Assembly: GCA_012656075.1 (NCBI GenBank)
Contig: JAAKBF010000028.1
Span: forward strand, 186,001-250,000
Direction of reading: 5' to 3'
DNA length: 64,000 nucleotides
From: Phytophthora hibernalis
Taxonomy: Eukaryota; Oomycota; Peronosporomycetes; Peronosporales; Peronosporaceae
Shown here: positions 46,021-57,779 of the stretch, in pieces
How the letters are laid out: every line of letters starts with the position of its first letter
How positions within the stretch are numbered: position 1 is the stretch's first letter
Program-made: the position numbers and the translations under genes
Notes under the pieces: generated by a model
Seen by the model: only the letters and a program-made list of their open reading frames with translations
What the model was told of the DNA's origin: nothing
The model's database searches: none

Positions 46021-47329
46021 TCAATTCCGCACAGCGGTGAAGCGAGGATAAGTGACAAATTTACTCGGCGAATAACTCGACAAGAATGGCATCCGGAAAG
46101 CGATCCTAAGAACCTCAAGAACGCGAATTTGTTGAATTATATTCTCAATGAGCGTAAGATAAGGCGCTTCTTTCAAGAAACTACTACTCGTATTACTGCT
46201 CACGCGAGACATCCGGGGCATGGACCTTGGTCCTAACGGAACGTCGTCGACACCTACAGGTGACGAGAACGGTCCTGACATTCGTGCCATCGACACCGTT
46301 GCAGTCTTCTTTTGGCACGATACCGTCACAGGAAATTCAACCTTCACCTTCGAACACAGTCGGAACGTGCATGTGATGATAAGTCGGTATTTGCACTGGA
46401 TAAAGTTGCACCTCATGGTCGGATTGATAGGCTCAAGACTCCACGGCGACTCAGTCACCAAGTTCAGAGTCAGCGCTCGTTCAAGTTGGCGCTTGGCTCG
46501 AACTCCCGGAAATCTCGTCGACAGAGGACGGTCGACCCTCGCTTCTGTGTTCGGAATGGGACGTCAACTGCAAGATCTTCAACGAGCCGTACTGATATTC
46601 GAGTCATATCCCTGGACGACTGGTTTCGAATGCTCGTGAATACAGTCACCGTGTCGCCTGCGGGGATCTCATCGTGGTCCAGCGAAGCCGACAACGTGCA
46701 TGTACCACGAGAAAACTCGAAACACGCGCACTTTCTCCAAGGTTGATCGCTCAATAGGTTTCATGGGACTGGTGAGTGGCGGCCGCCGCACGGTAAACGA
46801 ACGAGAGTCTTCAATGAAGGGGTCCAACACACCGCCGAGGCGTATCGCGGCGCGAACTTTATACGCGATTGAGGACTCGATGTTTCCCATTTCAGCTATC
46901 AGGCGGTCTTCGATCTGAAATGAAGTCGGTAGTGAATCAGGAGACTAAACTTGAACGGGAACTCGTACTCCCCGGTTGGTGAATTGTTATAGCATTCAGT
47001 ATTTTAATCTGTCGATGAATCACACAGAATCGACGTTATTATAATGCCGACAACCAAGTCAGAAACTATGATCAGCCGCAAACCTTTTCCTTGAGTACAT
47101 CTTTGTTGTGACTTCTTCGCGGTACCGATCCGGGATTTCCGGCTGAAGCAGAATGTTCTTGCCAGGAAATGTGTTCTCGTCCTTCAAGGTGAACCGTAAA
47201 ATCGGAGCTCTGCACACGCCGGTTTACCCGCAATAAAACTTTCCCCTGCACAAGCTCACCGGCAACATATTTTCGTCGGCCCAGCTTCACGCGTACGCTT
47301 GCAGCGCACTCGGTCGCGGCATTCTCCAT
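46021..47329 (-). CDS. Arrestin-domain protein (alpha-arrestin-like), frameshifted
   Basis: Arrestin-fold adaptors link membrane proteins to endocytosis and ubiquitin ligases. The N-terminal beta-sandwich starts at MENAATECAASVRVKLG (47329) with YVAGELVQGKVLLRV and FTVHLEGREHISW. GEYEFPFKFSL and IAYKVRAAIRLGG follow. The C-terminal domain begins near 46750 (ASLDHDEIPAGDTVTV) and continues with PTMRCNFIQCKYRLIITCTF and VEFPVTV to the stop at 46021. Frame changes occur near 46935 and 46500; the 46935 one follows a short C run. An intron may lie at about 46990-47110. Family assignment is by fold motifs, so the exact subfamily is uncertain. Confidence 0.75.
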
Positions 47330-49248
47330 AGCCGTTGTAAATCAACGCCTCTATAAATAATGAACTGGATAGTGGTGTCACTTCGCGTTCATAAGGTATC
47401 AAATGCCAGTTCCTTGGACCACACCAAGCATGTGTACGAAGTACGCCCACTAAAACTGAGCGAGTGGGAGTGTCATATGGGGAGGATGGCCAGCATTTCT
47501 CGCTAGTTCATCTGCTCGACCTGAGACCGGAATCTCCATCTGATGGGTTCTCACACAATGCTGAGTATTTACGGGCTCAAGGTTTCCTGAAATCCTGTAT
47601 CGCTGAATTGACTTCACGGCAAGTACCGAATTCTCTCACCCTGTGCGACTTGAATACAACGTGGATGGTAACGTTGCAGAACTGAGAGCTCCTGAACTTG
47701 AACTGTGACGAAAAGCGGATCACTACATGTAGTACGCATTTATTTTGGGCCAGCAGACAACGAGCACCCGACAGATTAAAGGACTACGAGAATTGCTTCA
47801 CTGTCCGATCAGCACCACCGATCGGTATCCAAACGAAGCATCGCTTTACAACAAAATACGGTAAATTGAGCGAGGGATATGAGGACGCGCAATGATGAAT
47901 CTTAGACTGCCCCCCGAATCAGCAACACTGCAACAACGCGTTCAGTATCATTTTAGGTTTCGCCAGGTCGATACCCAGCATGCATCACGAAGTTTATATC
48001 TAAACACGGCTGACTGTTTTTGGTGCCTTTTGCAGGAATATGATTTTGGAAGAGTTTTGGTTTTCGTCGTGGCACCCGCACAACACGACGGTAGGTTCAA
48101 CTAACCGAAATGTGAAATATTCGCCCCCGAACCGAGCCACAAACGCCTGCAAATTTTGCCGTCGGAGCGATGGATGCGGCAACAACTTGTCGGCGAGTGC
48201 AATCGAACAGAATTTGAGTATTGCACTATGAAGTCTTGCAACTGAGGCGTACGCTTTATGTTGTACAGGTAGTTGACCCCAACACGCGTTTGATCCCTCA
48301 GCTTTAATACTCCTTCACTGCCATCATAATAATGAACCACGAGGACAGTGTTTACTTCAACATGGTAAACCCTATCATTACGGCGATATTACTCCGGGGA
48401 GGACCGAAGTTTGAAGCGCCCGGACCAAGCTGTCATATACGTAGTACTTTTTTATTGAAGTAACTAAAACACGATATTATCATGTTAAGGGGTTTCCAAA
48501 ATGCAGATTGAACTCACAGTTTTTGGCATCCCAGCAGGCTTGAAACTTTGCATCTCAGAAAGAGATGTGAGTGTTGCAGGAGGGGGTCAAGGAAGCTCAT
48601 CACTCGGTGAGCTGTGAGCTCACCAATTTCGTAGCACCAATGCGGTCATAATACGATACTAACACGCCCTATACCGGTAGGATCGACGACCACGATGGAC
48701 CATCGGATGGTGGCGTTCCCTTCATGTTACCCTGGTCACCTGGCGCAGCTCCGCTAGGCTATTGAGATGGGATGTTGCTGCATATGCACTTTACTCATAC
48801 TCAGTATAGCGGTTGAACTCAGCCTTTCAACCCCAGCAAAAAGCTGTCAAATGTTTATGGGGTGCACGGGAAATACGCTCCTACTTATTAAGTAGGAACT
48901 ATCTTAGCTTGTACACTACATAGATTCACGGAGGTCATCGAACTGTCCAACGACGCGTATTCTGCTCAAAACAGCATGAGCATTTGCCACACAATCTACC
49001 AAAGGAAACGTAATATCTTCAATGGCGTGAATATTTCAAGAATTTGCATGAAATAATAGGGGGCAACGTCTGCTATCGCTCCATCTCTACCAACTACAAA
49101 AAATCCTAGTGATGTGCTCGTTGAAAATTGTTAGTCGTTTCGACTTGTTTTCTACTCGACGTAGCGTATTTTAAAAACTCACTTTCAAATTCTCCAAGTC
49201 GACGACACGCGATTAACCCCTCTCCACCTTCGACACCAATATTGCGCG
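47330..49248. other. Mostly non-coding; possible unrecognised ORF at 48101-48340 (-)
   Basis: The 79-codon minus-strand frame (MVHYYDGSEGVLKLRDQTRV...) looks coding-like but matches nothing I know. The remainder shows no gene. 48880-48900 holds a cctacttattaagtagg palindrome. Confidence 0.35.
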
Positions 49249-49984
49249 ATGAATCTCAATTTTTCCTGTGCGTTGCTGTTGGCACTCTTGCAGTAGCTCA
49301 AGCCCAAGAACAGCAGCAGCAATGGGCACCCACCACTATCAGTCACGACCAAGTGAGGCCATACGCTCAGCCCGAGCCGGTCACGATATCCGAAAGAGCC
49401 GCCATGAAGTTCAAGCCCCAGATCAACGTGATCGACGGATGCCACCCGTACCCTGCTGTGAATGATGCAGGCGAGGTCGGTGGTGGTCTCAAAACTACTG
49501 GTTCGCCTACGGCAGGATGCAAGGGCTCCGGATGGGGATCACAAATTTACGGACGCTCAACGTGGCATCGAGATGTCTGGGCCATCATGTACTCCTGGTA
49601 CTTCCCTAAGGACTCGCCGTCCACAGGTCTGGGCCACCGTCATGACTGGGAGCACGTCATCGTGTGGATCGATAACCCCGACGTGCCGAACCCGATTATC
49701 CTTGCCGTCTCACCCTCGGCACACAGCGGGTACTCAAAGTACGCCCCTCCTGGCCCTGAGATTATTGACGGCACGAGCGCGAAGATTCGCTACGAGAGCA
49801 GTTATCCGATGAACCACGCATTGGATGCTACGTCGGATGCTGGCGAGTTCCAAGACTTGATCATGTGGGACCAAATGTCGGATTTGGCGCGTCAGGCCCT
49901 GAATACGATGAATTTTGGCGATGCAAACACCCCATGAACGATGGCAACTTTGTCGGAAAGCTGGACAAGGCCTGGCCGTTTTGA
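49249..49984 (+). CDS. NLP protein, two single-base breaks
   Basis: The ATG at 49249 opens a signal peptide, but the frame shifts in the T-run at 49259-49263. A Gln-rich spacer (EQQQQ) then leads into a well conserved NLP: DGCHPYP and TAGCKGS cysteines, GHRHDWE intact, MWDQ near the end. The frame closes early at ANTP because of a C-run at 49930-49933 that is one base longer in the duplicate at 52660. Past that, the expected last residues run to TGA at 49982-49984. Both breaks are homopolymer events, so the gene may be intact in reality. Confidence 0.88.
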
Positions 49985-50498
49985 TTGATCAATTCATTTG
50001 CACAATTATGATTCTGAATGTTTGAGCAACACGTGATCCTGAATAAAATTTATTGAGTTTCTTAAACACGGTCTTTAAAATGTTTACCTTCGTTGGGCCA
50101 ACGACTTCACAGTGAACTGTAAATGCCCAAACGCTTTAGTGTTACCTGTGTTGACACTCACACCCTATCCGATAGGTCCGGGTGGGCCCCCACAGGTACG
50201 CCTTACGGAGTTTCATGGTGAAACATAGGTGCAATAGTTAGAACGGACATCGGAAGTGGTTAGAAATTCTAAGTGACATCAATGTACCTCACTGAAAAAC
50301 AAAACGATCTTCAAGGTGAAGTTGCCCAGTAAACCATGGCGTATCTGTCATTTGGTCAGCATTACTCGGTGCATGTACTGCGATACCGGTAATTAAAAAA
50401 ACAATTTTAAAATTTCCAGGAACGTTGGAACAACATTTTTATACGTGCAAGATATCTTTCACACATAGATTACGGCCTTGACGCGAGTGTACTCCTGT
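49985..50498. other. Intergenic, LTR-like debris
   Basis: About 50150-50310 starts gtgttgacactcacac and ends with a tgacatcaatgtacctca block that resembles 16150-16175. A solo LTR is possible. The same sequence recurs at 52880-53040 through the tandem duplication. Confidence 0.4.
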
Positions 50499-51222
50499 TC
50501 AAGTTGTCGCCCACGGGTACGCTTTGCCCAGCTTCGGAACGAAGTTGCCGTCGTTCAGGGGGTGTTAGCTTTACCAAAGTTCGTGGTGTTCAGTGCGTAG
50601 CGTGCTGCGTCAGTCATGTCGTCCCACATGACAAGATCCTGAGTTTCTCCTGCCGTGGATGTCCCTTCCAAATGGTGATCAATGAACAACCAACTTGAAG
50701 TGTACTCGACCTTGCAACTAGTGCCGTCCACCATGTCGGCATCCGGCGGGGCGTACGTGCAATCTCCGCTGTGCGCGGATGGCGTCATGGCCAGGATTTT
50801 CTGGTTTGCGTTCTGAGGGTTGTCAATCCACACAACGACATGCTCACAATCGTGGCGGTGTCCAGTAAAGTCTTGCGGTTCATCTTTCGGGAAGTACCAG
50901 GAATATATGATGGCCCAGACTCCGTTGTACCATGTCGACCGACCATATACTTGCGAGCCGTATCCAGACCCCTGCATCCTGCAGCGGAAGAACCCGTCGT
51001 CTTGAGACCGCCGCCCGTGTCGCCGTTAGCATTCACTACGGGGTAAGGGTGGCAGCTGTTGTTGATCCAGACTTGGGGTTTGAACTTGAGTGCGGCGGTG
51101 TTTGTGATAGATGTTGGCTGGGACTGAGGGAATGGTACGACCTGGTCGTGACCAATGACGGCTCCTTGAACGCTTGCAAGCGAGGCGAAGACAGCGGCCG
51201 TGAACGCACATAAATTCATCAT
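50499..51222 (-). CDS. NLP protein with GHRHDCE variant, two frameshifts
   Basis: It starts at MMNLCAFTAAVFASLASVQG (signal peptide). NSCHPYP and SAAGC give the two cysteines. A frameshift sits in the gggg run near 50973, and a second in the C-run near 50563, which ends the frame at ANTP instead of continuing to the TGA at 50499. The heptapeptide reads GHRHDCE: Trp is replaced by Cys, a real substitution in a nearly invariant position. Asn-rich linker and an extra Cys pair (GDCTYAP, GTSCKVE) also set it apart. Confidence 0.88.
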
Positions 51223-51981
51223 CGTGAGGGTTTCGGAGGTACTTCGAAAGTGAGCACTTCGTGGGCGACACCGATATCATGTGCACTACCTGGCACAGGG
51301 TACATGTATGATACTTTTGCCACCAGTCCGTTGTGAGAGATTCACATGAGTAACGAGTGATACCGTATCACCCCGAAGCTGAGCAAAATGACTTGAAAGC
51401 GGTACATGCCTAAGCAATCCTAAGTACTCATGGGATGGGAAAACAGCGCTTTTCGGAGCAAAACTCGGAAACTTTGGCACAGGCATCTTCAACATTCGTC
51501 AAATTGCCAACGGCAGTGAAATGGCGAAGTACATATACATGTAGAACGAACAAGACGAACAGGAAAACAACGAGATTTGAATCGTGCGGGGTCCCCCTCC
51601 ACTGAGCTCTATGCTCGTCTTGACGAGTTGACCCTGGAAAGCTTGAATGCATAAACATCGCCGTTAGCGCTGGCATATCACCATCTTCTCAATCCCGTGG
51701 GAAAATGGCGAGCGGGGTCTTCAGAAACAATTGCTGCCGGGTCAAATAACTACAAAACTGCAAAAGACTCGGAAGTTCTTATACGAATTTGTTCGGGTCC
51801 GCTTTCGCGATTTGAATACTTATCCGATATTTTAATATTAAAATAGCACTCGTTCGCAAGTCAAAGAAAACGCTTGTTGAAGCACGTCCATTTCCCACAC
51901 CTGATTGGTCCAAATTAAGCCAACCACGAACGTCACCCGCATTTAATTCCGCACCCACACTCTTACTTTCGTATCCTCGTC
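51223..51981. other. Divergent promoter region between NLP and C2 gene
   Basis: It serves a minus-strand NLP and the plus-strand C2-domain gene. TACATGTA octamers lie at 51301-51308 and 51536-51543. The same region recurs at 53953-54711. Confidence 0.45.
51301..51308. promoter_or_regulatory. TACATGTA palindrome upstream of NLP
   Basis: It lies about 80 bp upstream of the NLP start at 51222 (again at 54031 in the duplicate). The octamer is over-represented across the window, so a binding site is plausible but unproven. Confidence 0.25.
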
Positions 51982-52119
51982 ATGCCGCAGCAGCTCGTAG
52001 TGGACGTCGTGGGCGCGCGCGACCTGCTGGCCGGAGACCTGAACGGCTTCAGCGACCCGTTCGTGCAGCTGTCCGTACTGGACGCCAAGGGGCAGCCGCT
52101 CGTGGCCGCGGGCGTTTTC
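51982..52119 (+). pseudogene. Truncated first 46 codons of the C2-domain gene
   Basis: Identical to 54712-54849, then joined directly to NLP sequence at the duplication junction (52119/52120). The join would fuse a C2 N-terminus to NLP sequence out of frame. Confidence 0.92.
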
Positions 52120-52714
52120 CGAAAGAGCCGCCATGAAGTTCAAGCCCCAGATCACGTGATCGACGGCCTGGCCACCCGTACCCTGCTGTGAATGATGCAG
52201 GCGAGGTCGGTGGTGGTCTCAAAACTACTGGTTCGCCTACGGCAGGATGCAAGGGGCTCCGGATGGGGATCACAAATTTACGGACGCTCAACGTGGCATC
52301 GGATGTCTGGGCCATCATGTACTCCTGGTACTTCCCTAAGGACTCGCCGGCCACAGGTCTGGGCCACCGTCATGACTGGGAGCACGTCATCGTGTGGATC
52401 GATAACCCCGACGTGCCGAACCCGATTATCCTTGCCGTCTCACCCTCGGCACACAGCGGGTACTCAAAGACGCCCCTCCTGGCCCTGGATTATTGACGGC
52501 ACGAGCGCGAAGATTCGCTACGAGAGCAGTTATCCGATGAACGCACGCATTGGATGCTACGTCGGATGCTGGCGAGTTCCAAGACTTGATCATGTGGGAC
52601 CAAATGTCGGATTTGGCGCGTCAGGCCCTGAATACGATGAATTTTGGCGATGCAAACACCCCCATGAACGATGGCAACTTTGTCGGAAAGCTGGACAAGG
52701 CCTGGCCGTTTTGA
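52120..52714 (+). pseudogene. 5'-truncated NLP, duplicate of 49391-49984
   Basis: It lacks signal peptide and start because the duplication breakpoint falls inside the gene. Relative to the first copy there are about ten one- or two-base differences, mostly indels (for example near 52157, 52171, 52254, 52303, 52470 and 52538), so the frame is lost repeatedly. GHRHDWE survives at about 52362-52382. At 52660 it has one C more than the first copy. Confidence 0.9.
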
Positions 52715-53228
52715 TTGATCAATTCATTTGCACAATTATGATTCTGAATGTTTGAGCAACACGTGATCCTGAATAAAATTTATTGAGTTTCTTAAACACG
52801 GTCTTTAAAATGTTTACCTTCGTTGGGCCAACGACTTCACAGTGAACTGTAAATGCCCAAACGCTTTAGTGTTACCTGTGTTGACACTCACACCCTATCC
52901 GATAGGTCCGGGTGGGCCCCCACAGGTACGCCTTACGGAGTTTCATGGTGAAACATAGGTGCAATAGTTAGAACGGACATCGGAAGTGGTTAGAAATTCT
53001 AAGTGACATCAATGTACCTCACTGAAAAACAAAACGATCTTCAAGGTGAAGTTGCCCAGTAAACCATGGCGTATCTGTCATTTGGTCAGCATTACTCGGT
53101 GCATGTACTGCGATACCGGTAATTAAAAAAACAATTTTAAAATTTCCAGGAACGTTGGAACAACATTTTTATACGTGCAAGATATCTTTCACACATAGAT
53201 TACGGCCTTGACGCGAGTGTACTCCTGT

Positions 53229-53952
53229 TCAAGTTGTCGCCCACGGGTACGCTTTGCCCAGCTTCGGAACGAAGTTGCCGTCGTTCAGGGGGTGTTAGCT
53301 TTACCAAAGTTCGTGGTGTTCAGTGCGTAGCGTGCTGCGTCAGTCATGTCGTCCCACATGACAAGATCCTGAGTTTCTCCTGCCGTGGATGTCCCTTCCA
53401 AATGGTGATCAATGAACAACCAACTTGAAGTGTACTCGACCTTGCAACTAGTGCCGTCCACCATGTCGGCATCCGGCGGGGCGTACGTGCAATCTCCGCT
53501 GTGCGCGGATGGCGTCATGGCCAGGATTTTCTGGTTTGCGTTCTGAGGGTTGTCAATCCACACAACGACATGCTCACAATCGTGGCGGTGTCCAGTAAAG
53601 TCTTGCGGTTCATCTTTCGGGAAGTACCAGGAATATATGATGGCCCAGACTCCGTTGTACCATGTCGACCGACCATATACTTGCGAGCCGTATCCAGACC
53701 CCTGCATCCTGCAGCGGAAGAACCCGTCGTCTTGAGACCGCCGCCCGTGTCGCCGTTAGCATTCACTACGGGGTAAGGGTGGCAGCTGTTGTTGATCCAG
53801 ACTTGGGGTTTGAACTTGAGTGCGGCGGTGTTTGTGATAGATGTTGGCTGGGACTGAGGGAATGGTACGACCTGGTCGTGACCAATGACGGCTCCTTGAA
53901 CGCTTGCAAGCGAGGCGAAGCCAGCGGCCGTGAACGCACATAAATTCATCAT
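53229..53952 (-). CDS. NLP protein, duplicate of 50499-51222
   Basis: It has the same two homopolymer frameshifts and the same GHRHDCE variant as its twin. One substitution changes Val to Gly in the signal peptide (c53921). Shared lesions mean that they predate the duplication, unless the duplication is an assembly artefact. Confidence 0.88.
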
Positions 53953-54711
53953 CGTGAGGGTTTCGGAGGTACTTCGAAAGTGAGCACTTCGTGGGCGACA
54001 CCGATATCATGTGCACTACCTGGCACAGGGTACATGTATGATACTTTTGCCACCAGTCCGTTGTGAGAGATTCACATGAGTAACGAGTGATACCGTATCA
54101 CCCCGAAGCTGAGCAAAATGACTTGAAAGCGGTACATGCCTAAGCAATCCTAAGTACTCATGGGATGGGAAAACAGCGCTTTTCGGAGCAAAACTCGGAA
54201 ACTTTGGCACAGGCATCTTCAACATTCGTCAAATTGCCAACGGCAGTGAAATGGCGAAGTACATATACATGTAGAACGAACAAGACGAACAGGAAAACAA
54301 CGAGATTTGAATCGTGCGGGGTCCCCCTCCACTGAGCTCTATGCTCGTCTTGACGAGTTGACCCTGGAAAGCTTGAATGCATAAACATCGCCGTTAGCGC
54401 TGGCATATCACCATCTTCTCAATCCCGTGGGAAAATGGCGAGCGGGGTCTTCAGAAACAATTGCTGCCGGGTCAAATAACTACAAAACTGCAAAAGACTC
54501 GGAAGTTCTTATACGAATTTGTTCGGGTCCGCTTTCGCGATTTGAATACTTATCCGATATTTTAATATTAAAATAGCACTCGTTCGCAAGTCAAAGAAAA
54601 CGCTTGTTGAAGCACGTCCATTTCCCACACCTGATTGGTCCAAATTAAGCCAACCACGAACGTCACCCGCATTTAATTCCGCACCCACACTCTTACTTTC
54701 GTATCCTCGTC

Positions 54712-57322
54712 ATGCCGCAGCAGCTCGTAGTGGACGTCGTGGGCGCGCGCGACCTGCTGGCCGGAGACCTGAACGGCTTCAGCGACCCGTTCGTGCAGCT
54801 GTCCGTACTGGACGCCAAGGGGCAGCCGCTCGTGGCCGCGGGCGTTTTCAAGACGAACGTGGCCAAGCGCACGCTGTCCCCGAGTGGCACGCGACCTTCA
54901 CTCTGGGCTCACGAGCCTTCGACCTGCGCCTGGCCACGACGCTGCGCTTTCTGGTGCTTGACTTCGACGGACTGAAGCGGGACGACGTGCTGGGCGTCGT
55001 GGACGTGCCGCTGGAGCTGGCCACGCCGCATCTGGACGACTGGTTCCGCGTCACTAAAGTGCCGGGTCAAATGGCGTCGGACGCCACAGGGGAGCTGCAT
55101 CTGCGCTTCTCTATACCGCCAACTGAAGGCAGAGCCAAGGCCAAGTCTGTAGCCTTCGAGCAGCGACCTCCTAACCTCCTGTATGTGACTATTGACTCGG
55201 GCAAAGACCTGCTGCCTATGGACAGGAACCAGAGCAGCGACCCGCTCGTGAAACTCTCGGTCGTGGGTCAACGCCACCAGACGGAGACTGTAGCCAAGAC
55301 GCTGAAACCCCATTGGGACGAGAAGTTCGCCTTCCTGCTGACAGACGCGCACACGACGCTGGAGTTGTTGGCGGAAGATGAAGATCGCACGATTAATGAT
55401 TTCCTAGGACGCGCACAGCTGGTGTTAGCGGATGTGGTCGTGCCTAATGAGGAGAAGACGGTGACGGTGCCGCTGTTGGACAGGAAGCTACAGCAAGACA
55501 AGGACCGCGGCACGCTCAAGCTGCGTCTGCGCTGGGTCTTCGACCCCAACGCTGAGAGCATCACAAAGAGCGCCCAGAAGAAGAAGGACTCGTCCATTTT
55601 GCAGTCGCTCAAGAAGTCCATGCGCGTGAGTGCACCCGACGGACCGTACAACTCGGACGACGAACTGAACGAGGAGGACGATGAAGTGCTTGATGTTGAG
55701 AGCGACGACGAAGTCGATGCGGTCTCGCTCCCGCCCCGCCGCCGGGTACGTCACGGCTTCACTTTCTTGTGGCTACTGTTCATCGCGTGGAGGACCTACC
55801 GCCGATGGACTCGCTCCTCTTTGATAAGGGGAGAACCGCAAACACAATGGAGGAGGAATCGACGCCTACGTGGCGGCGGCGCTTGCTTCGGGCCCGAAGA
55901 TTTTGTGCGTACGCGTGTGCGCACCAAACAGGAAGACGTGACCAGCTGAACGCGAACTTCCGCGAGTTTGATGCTGCTGTTGCAGGACGAGAAGGAAAGC
56001 CATGACGTGATTTTCAATGTGATGGACTGGGACCCGGTGGGTGGCGATGAAGTTGTGGGGAAATTTGAGCTGAAGAACGTGGAAGCTGTCGCGAAAGCTC
56101 ATGGGGACGCACCGTTTTGGGTGAATCTTTACGGTGCCCCAGTGAAGGGTGCCAGCAACAACAGTCGCGCGGCTGTGCTGATGAATGAGAATGCTCACCT
56201 CGCATCGGCGTATCGCGGTCGTGTCTTGCTGACGTTGAGAATTCGCGCCAAGTCGGCTGGCGCGTACGATGCCAAGCACCAAAAGAGGTTGGCCCCAAAG
56301 TTGTCACTGGAAAGCTACCCACCAAGTTGTGTGTATCGCATGCGTACTCACTTCGTGCAAGCCATCGGTCTGCCTGCTGCCGTTGCCAGTGGTAAGCCAA
56401 AATTGTCGCTTGTGATGTCCTGTGGTCTGTATAAGATATCTTCTACAAGAAAGACGGCTATGAATGGAAGTCTTAAGTGGAACGAGACGGAGGAGAGTGA
56501 TAAAATGCTGTTCCCCGTGGACGTAGCTCAAGTACCAGACGTGTTCTTGTACTTGTGCGAGAAAGACGACGAAAAACGTGTGGCCATCTGCTACAAGCGA
56601 TTCCGCGCGAAAGATCTTCTTACGTCGCAGTTCCAGCGCGACACCGAGTGGATCCCGCTAGTCGCTGATCGTGCAGTGGGCAAGGCGAGAGCACGGGATG
56701 AATTCACTGGCAAGGTGCTGGTACGCTTAGGCTTCGGCCCTATTGAGACAGCAACGGCTCAGAGCTGGGACCAGAAAGAGATGATCGAGTATGTCAACCA
56801 CCGAATGCCGTATCAGGTCCGTATCCGCCTGCACGAGGCCCGCAACTTGGTGTCGTTACACGATAGCACCAAAACCATTGCCGCAAGCGCAACCGTTCAA
56901 TGTTGGGATGGAGTGCAAAAGACAATTGAAAGCGCTGGGGAGCCTGCTACCTGCCCGATTTGGGCGCAAACGTTCTGCATGGATGTGAATCTTCCTCACC
57001 TTCGCTACGCACCTCAAGTGTTGATCCATGTGAAGAATGAAAGCCCGCGCGAGTACATCGGCACAGCTTCTGTGAAACTGTCGGATATCGCAGATGGCAG
57101 CTGTGGCGCTGGAAGTGTGACTGTGTGTACATCACAGGAGCTCAAGCAGAACGAGCGTCCGCTGGAACCCAAGCCCAAGTGGTTGCCAGTGGTTTTCAAC
57201 GGAGACGACGGGAGACGTTCCACGGCCAAGTCCTCGCCTCAGTCGAGCTTGTCCGCAAAGCGTTTCCAGATGAAACCCTGCCTGAGCCGGAAGGGCTTGA
57301 AAAGGTTCACATGGATGTGTAA
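54712..57322 (+). CDS. Ferlin-like multi-C2-domain protein, frameshifted
   Basis: Ferlins are multi-C2 proteins in Ca2+-dependent membrane fusion and repair. MPQQLVVDVVGARDLLAGDLN opens the first C2 domain. A second C2 starts at LLYVTIDSGKDLLPMDRNQS (about 55175), and further C2 units follow (CVYRMRTHFVQAIGLPA; QVRIRLHEARNLVSLHDS). WVNLYGAP and PKWLPVVFNGD resemble ferlin spacer blocks. Frames break near 54877 (C-run), at several points between 55760 and 55968, and near 57200 (ggg run); the last frame ends at 57322. At about 870 residues it is short for a ferlin and has no clear C-terminal membrane anchor; a hydrophobic stretch (FTFLWLLFIAW) lies mid-protein. Confidence 0.7.
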
Positions 57323-57779
57323 AAGTGATAGCAAACGCTGCAGAGCAGGTGAGAGAGTTGATACTGGAAAAATGGATACCTGGTACTGCGTTTGTAAAAA
57401 GCAGGTTCGGATTTGTAGTACATGTATTACCTTGCTGCAAACGATGCGGAGTGGCCTAGCAGGTGCGCGAAGGTGTCGACAGGCTTAACGGTGCTATTAC
57501 GACGACGTACTTCATGAACAACGCAAGACAGGGAGCTAACGGCGCTGGTTATGATTGCTCAATGTAAAGTCAATGGTTCCCAACACTTCTGTGCGGACAG
57601 CACAAAATCAATTAGATACATGCTATAATCGCAATTTTAGCCCAAGAACCACCTTTAAAAAACCAAAAGGGCTACCCACATGTAATATTATCATATAAAT
57701 AATGCAATTCAAGAATGCCCATATGTTCGTACGGCTCACACAATCATATAGCATATTTATCGATTTAAAACATCAACTC
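57323..57779. other. Non-coding flank of the U2 gene
   Basis: AT-rich upstream region (57600-57779) likely to hold the snRNA promoter; no defined element recognised. Confidence 0.4.

Larger units (their letters stand above)
49391..52119 (+). repeat. Tandem duplication, first copy (about 2.73 kb)
   Basis: Repeated at 52120-54849 with a constant offset of 2730 over most of its length. It carries the NLP from about its first quarter onward, the convergent NLP at 50499-51222 and the first 138 bp of the C2-domain gene. Confidence 0.95.
52120..54849 (+). repeat. Tandem duplication, second copy (2730 bp)
   Basis: Past the first 600 bp I noticed only one difference from copy one (a51191/c53921). 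The C2 gene continues uninterrupted past 54849, so this copy keeps the original right-hand junction. Confidence 0.95.
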
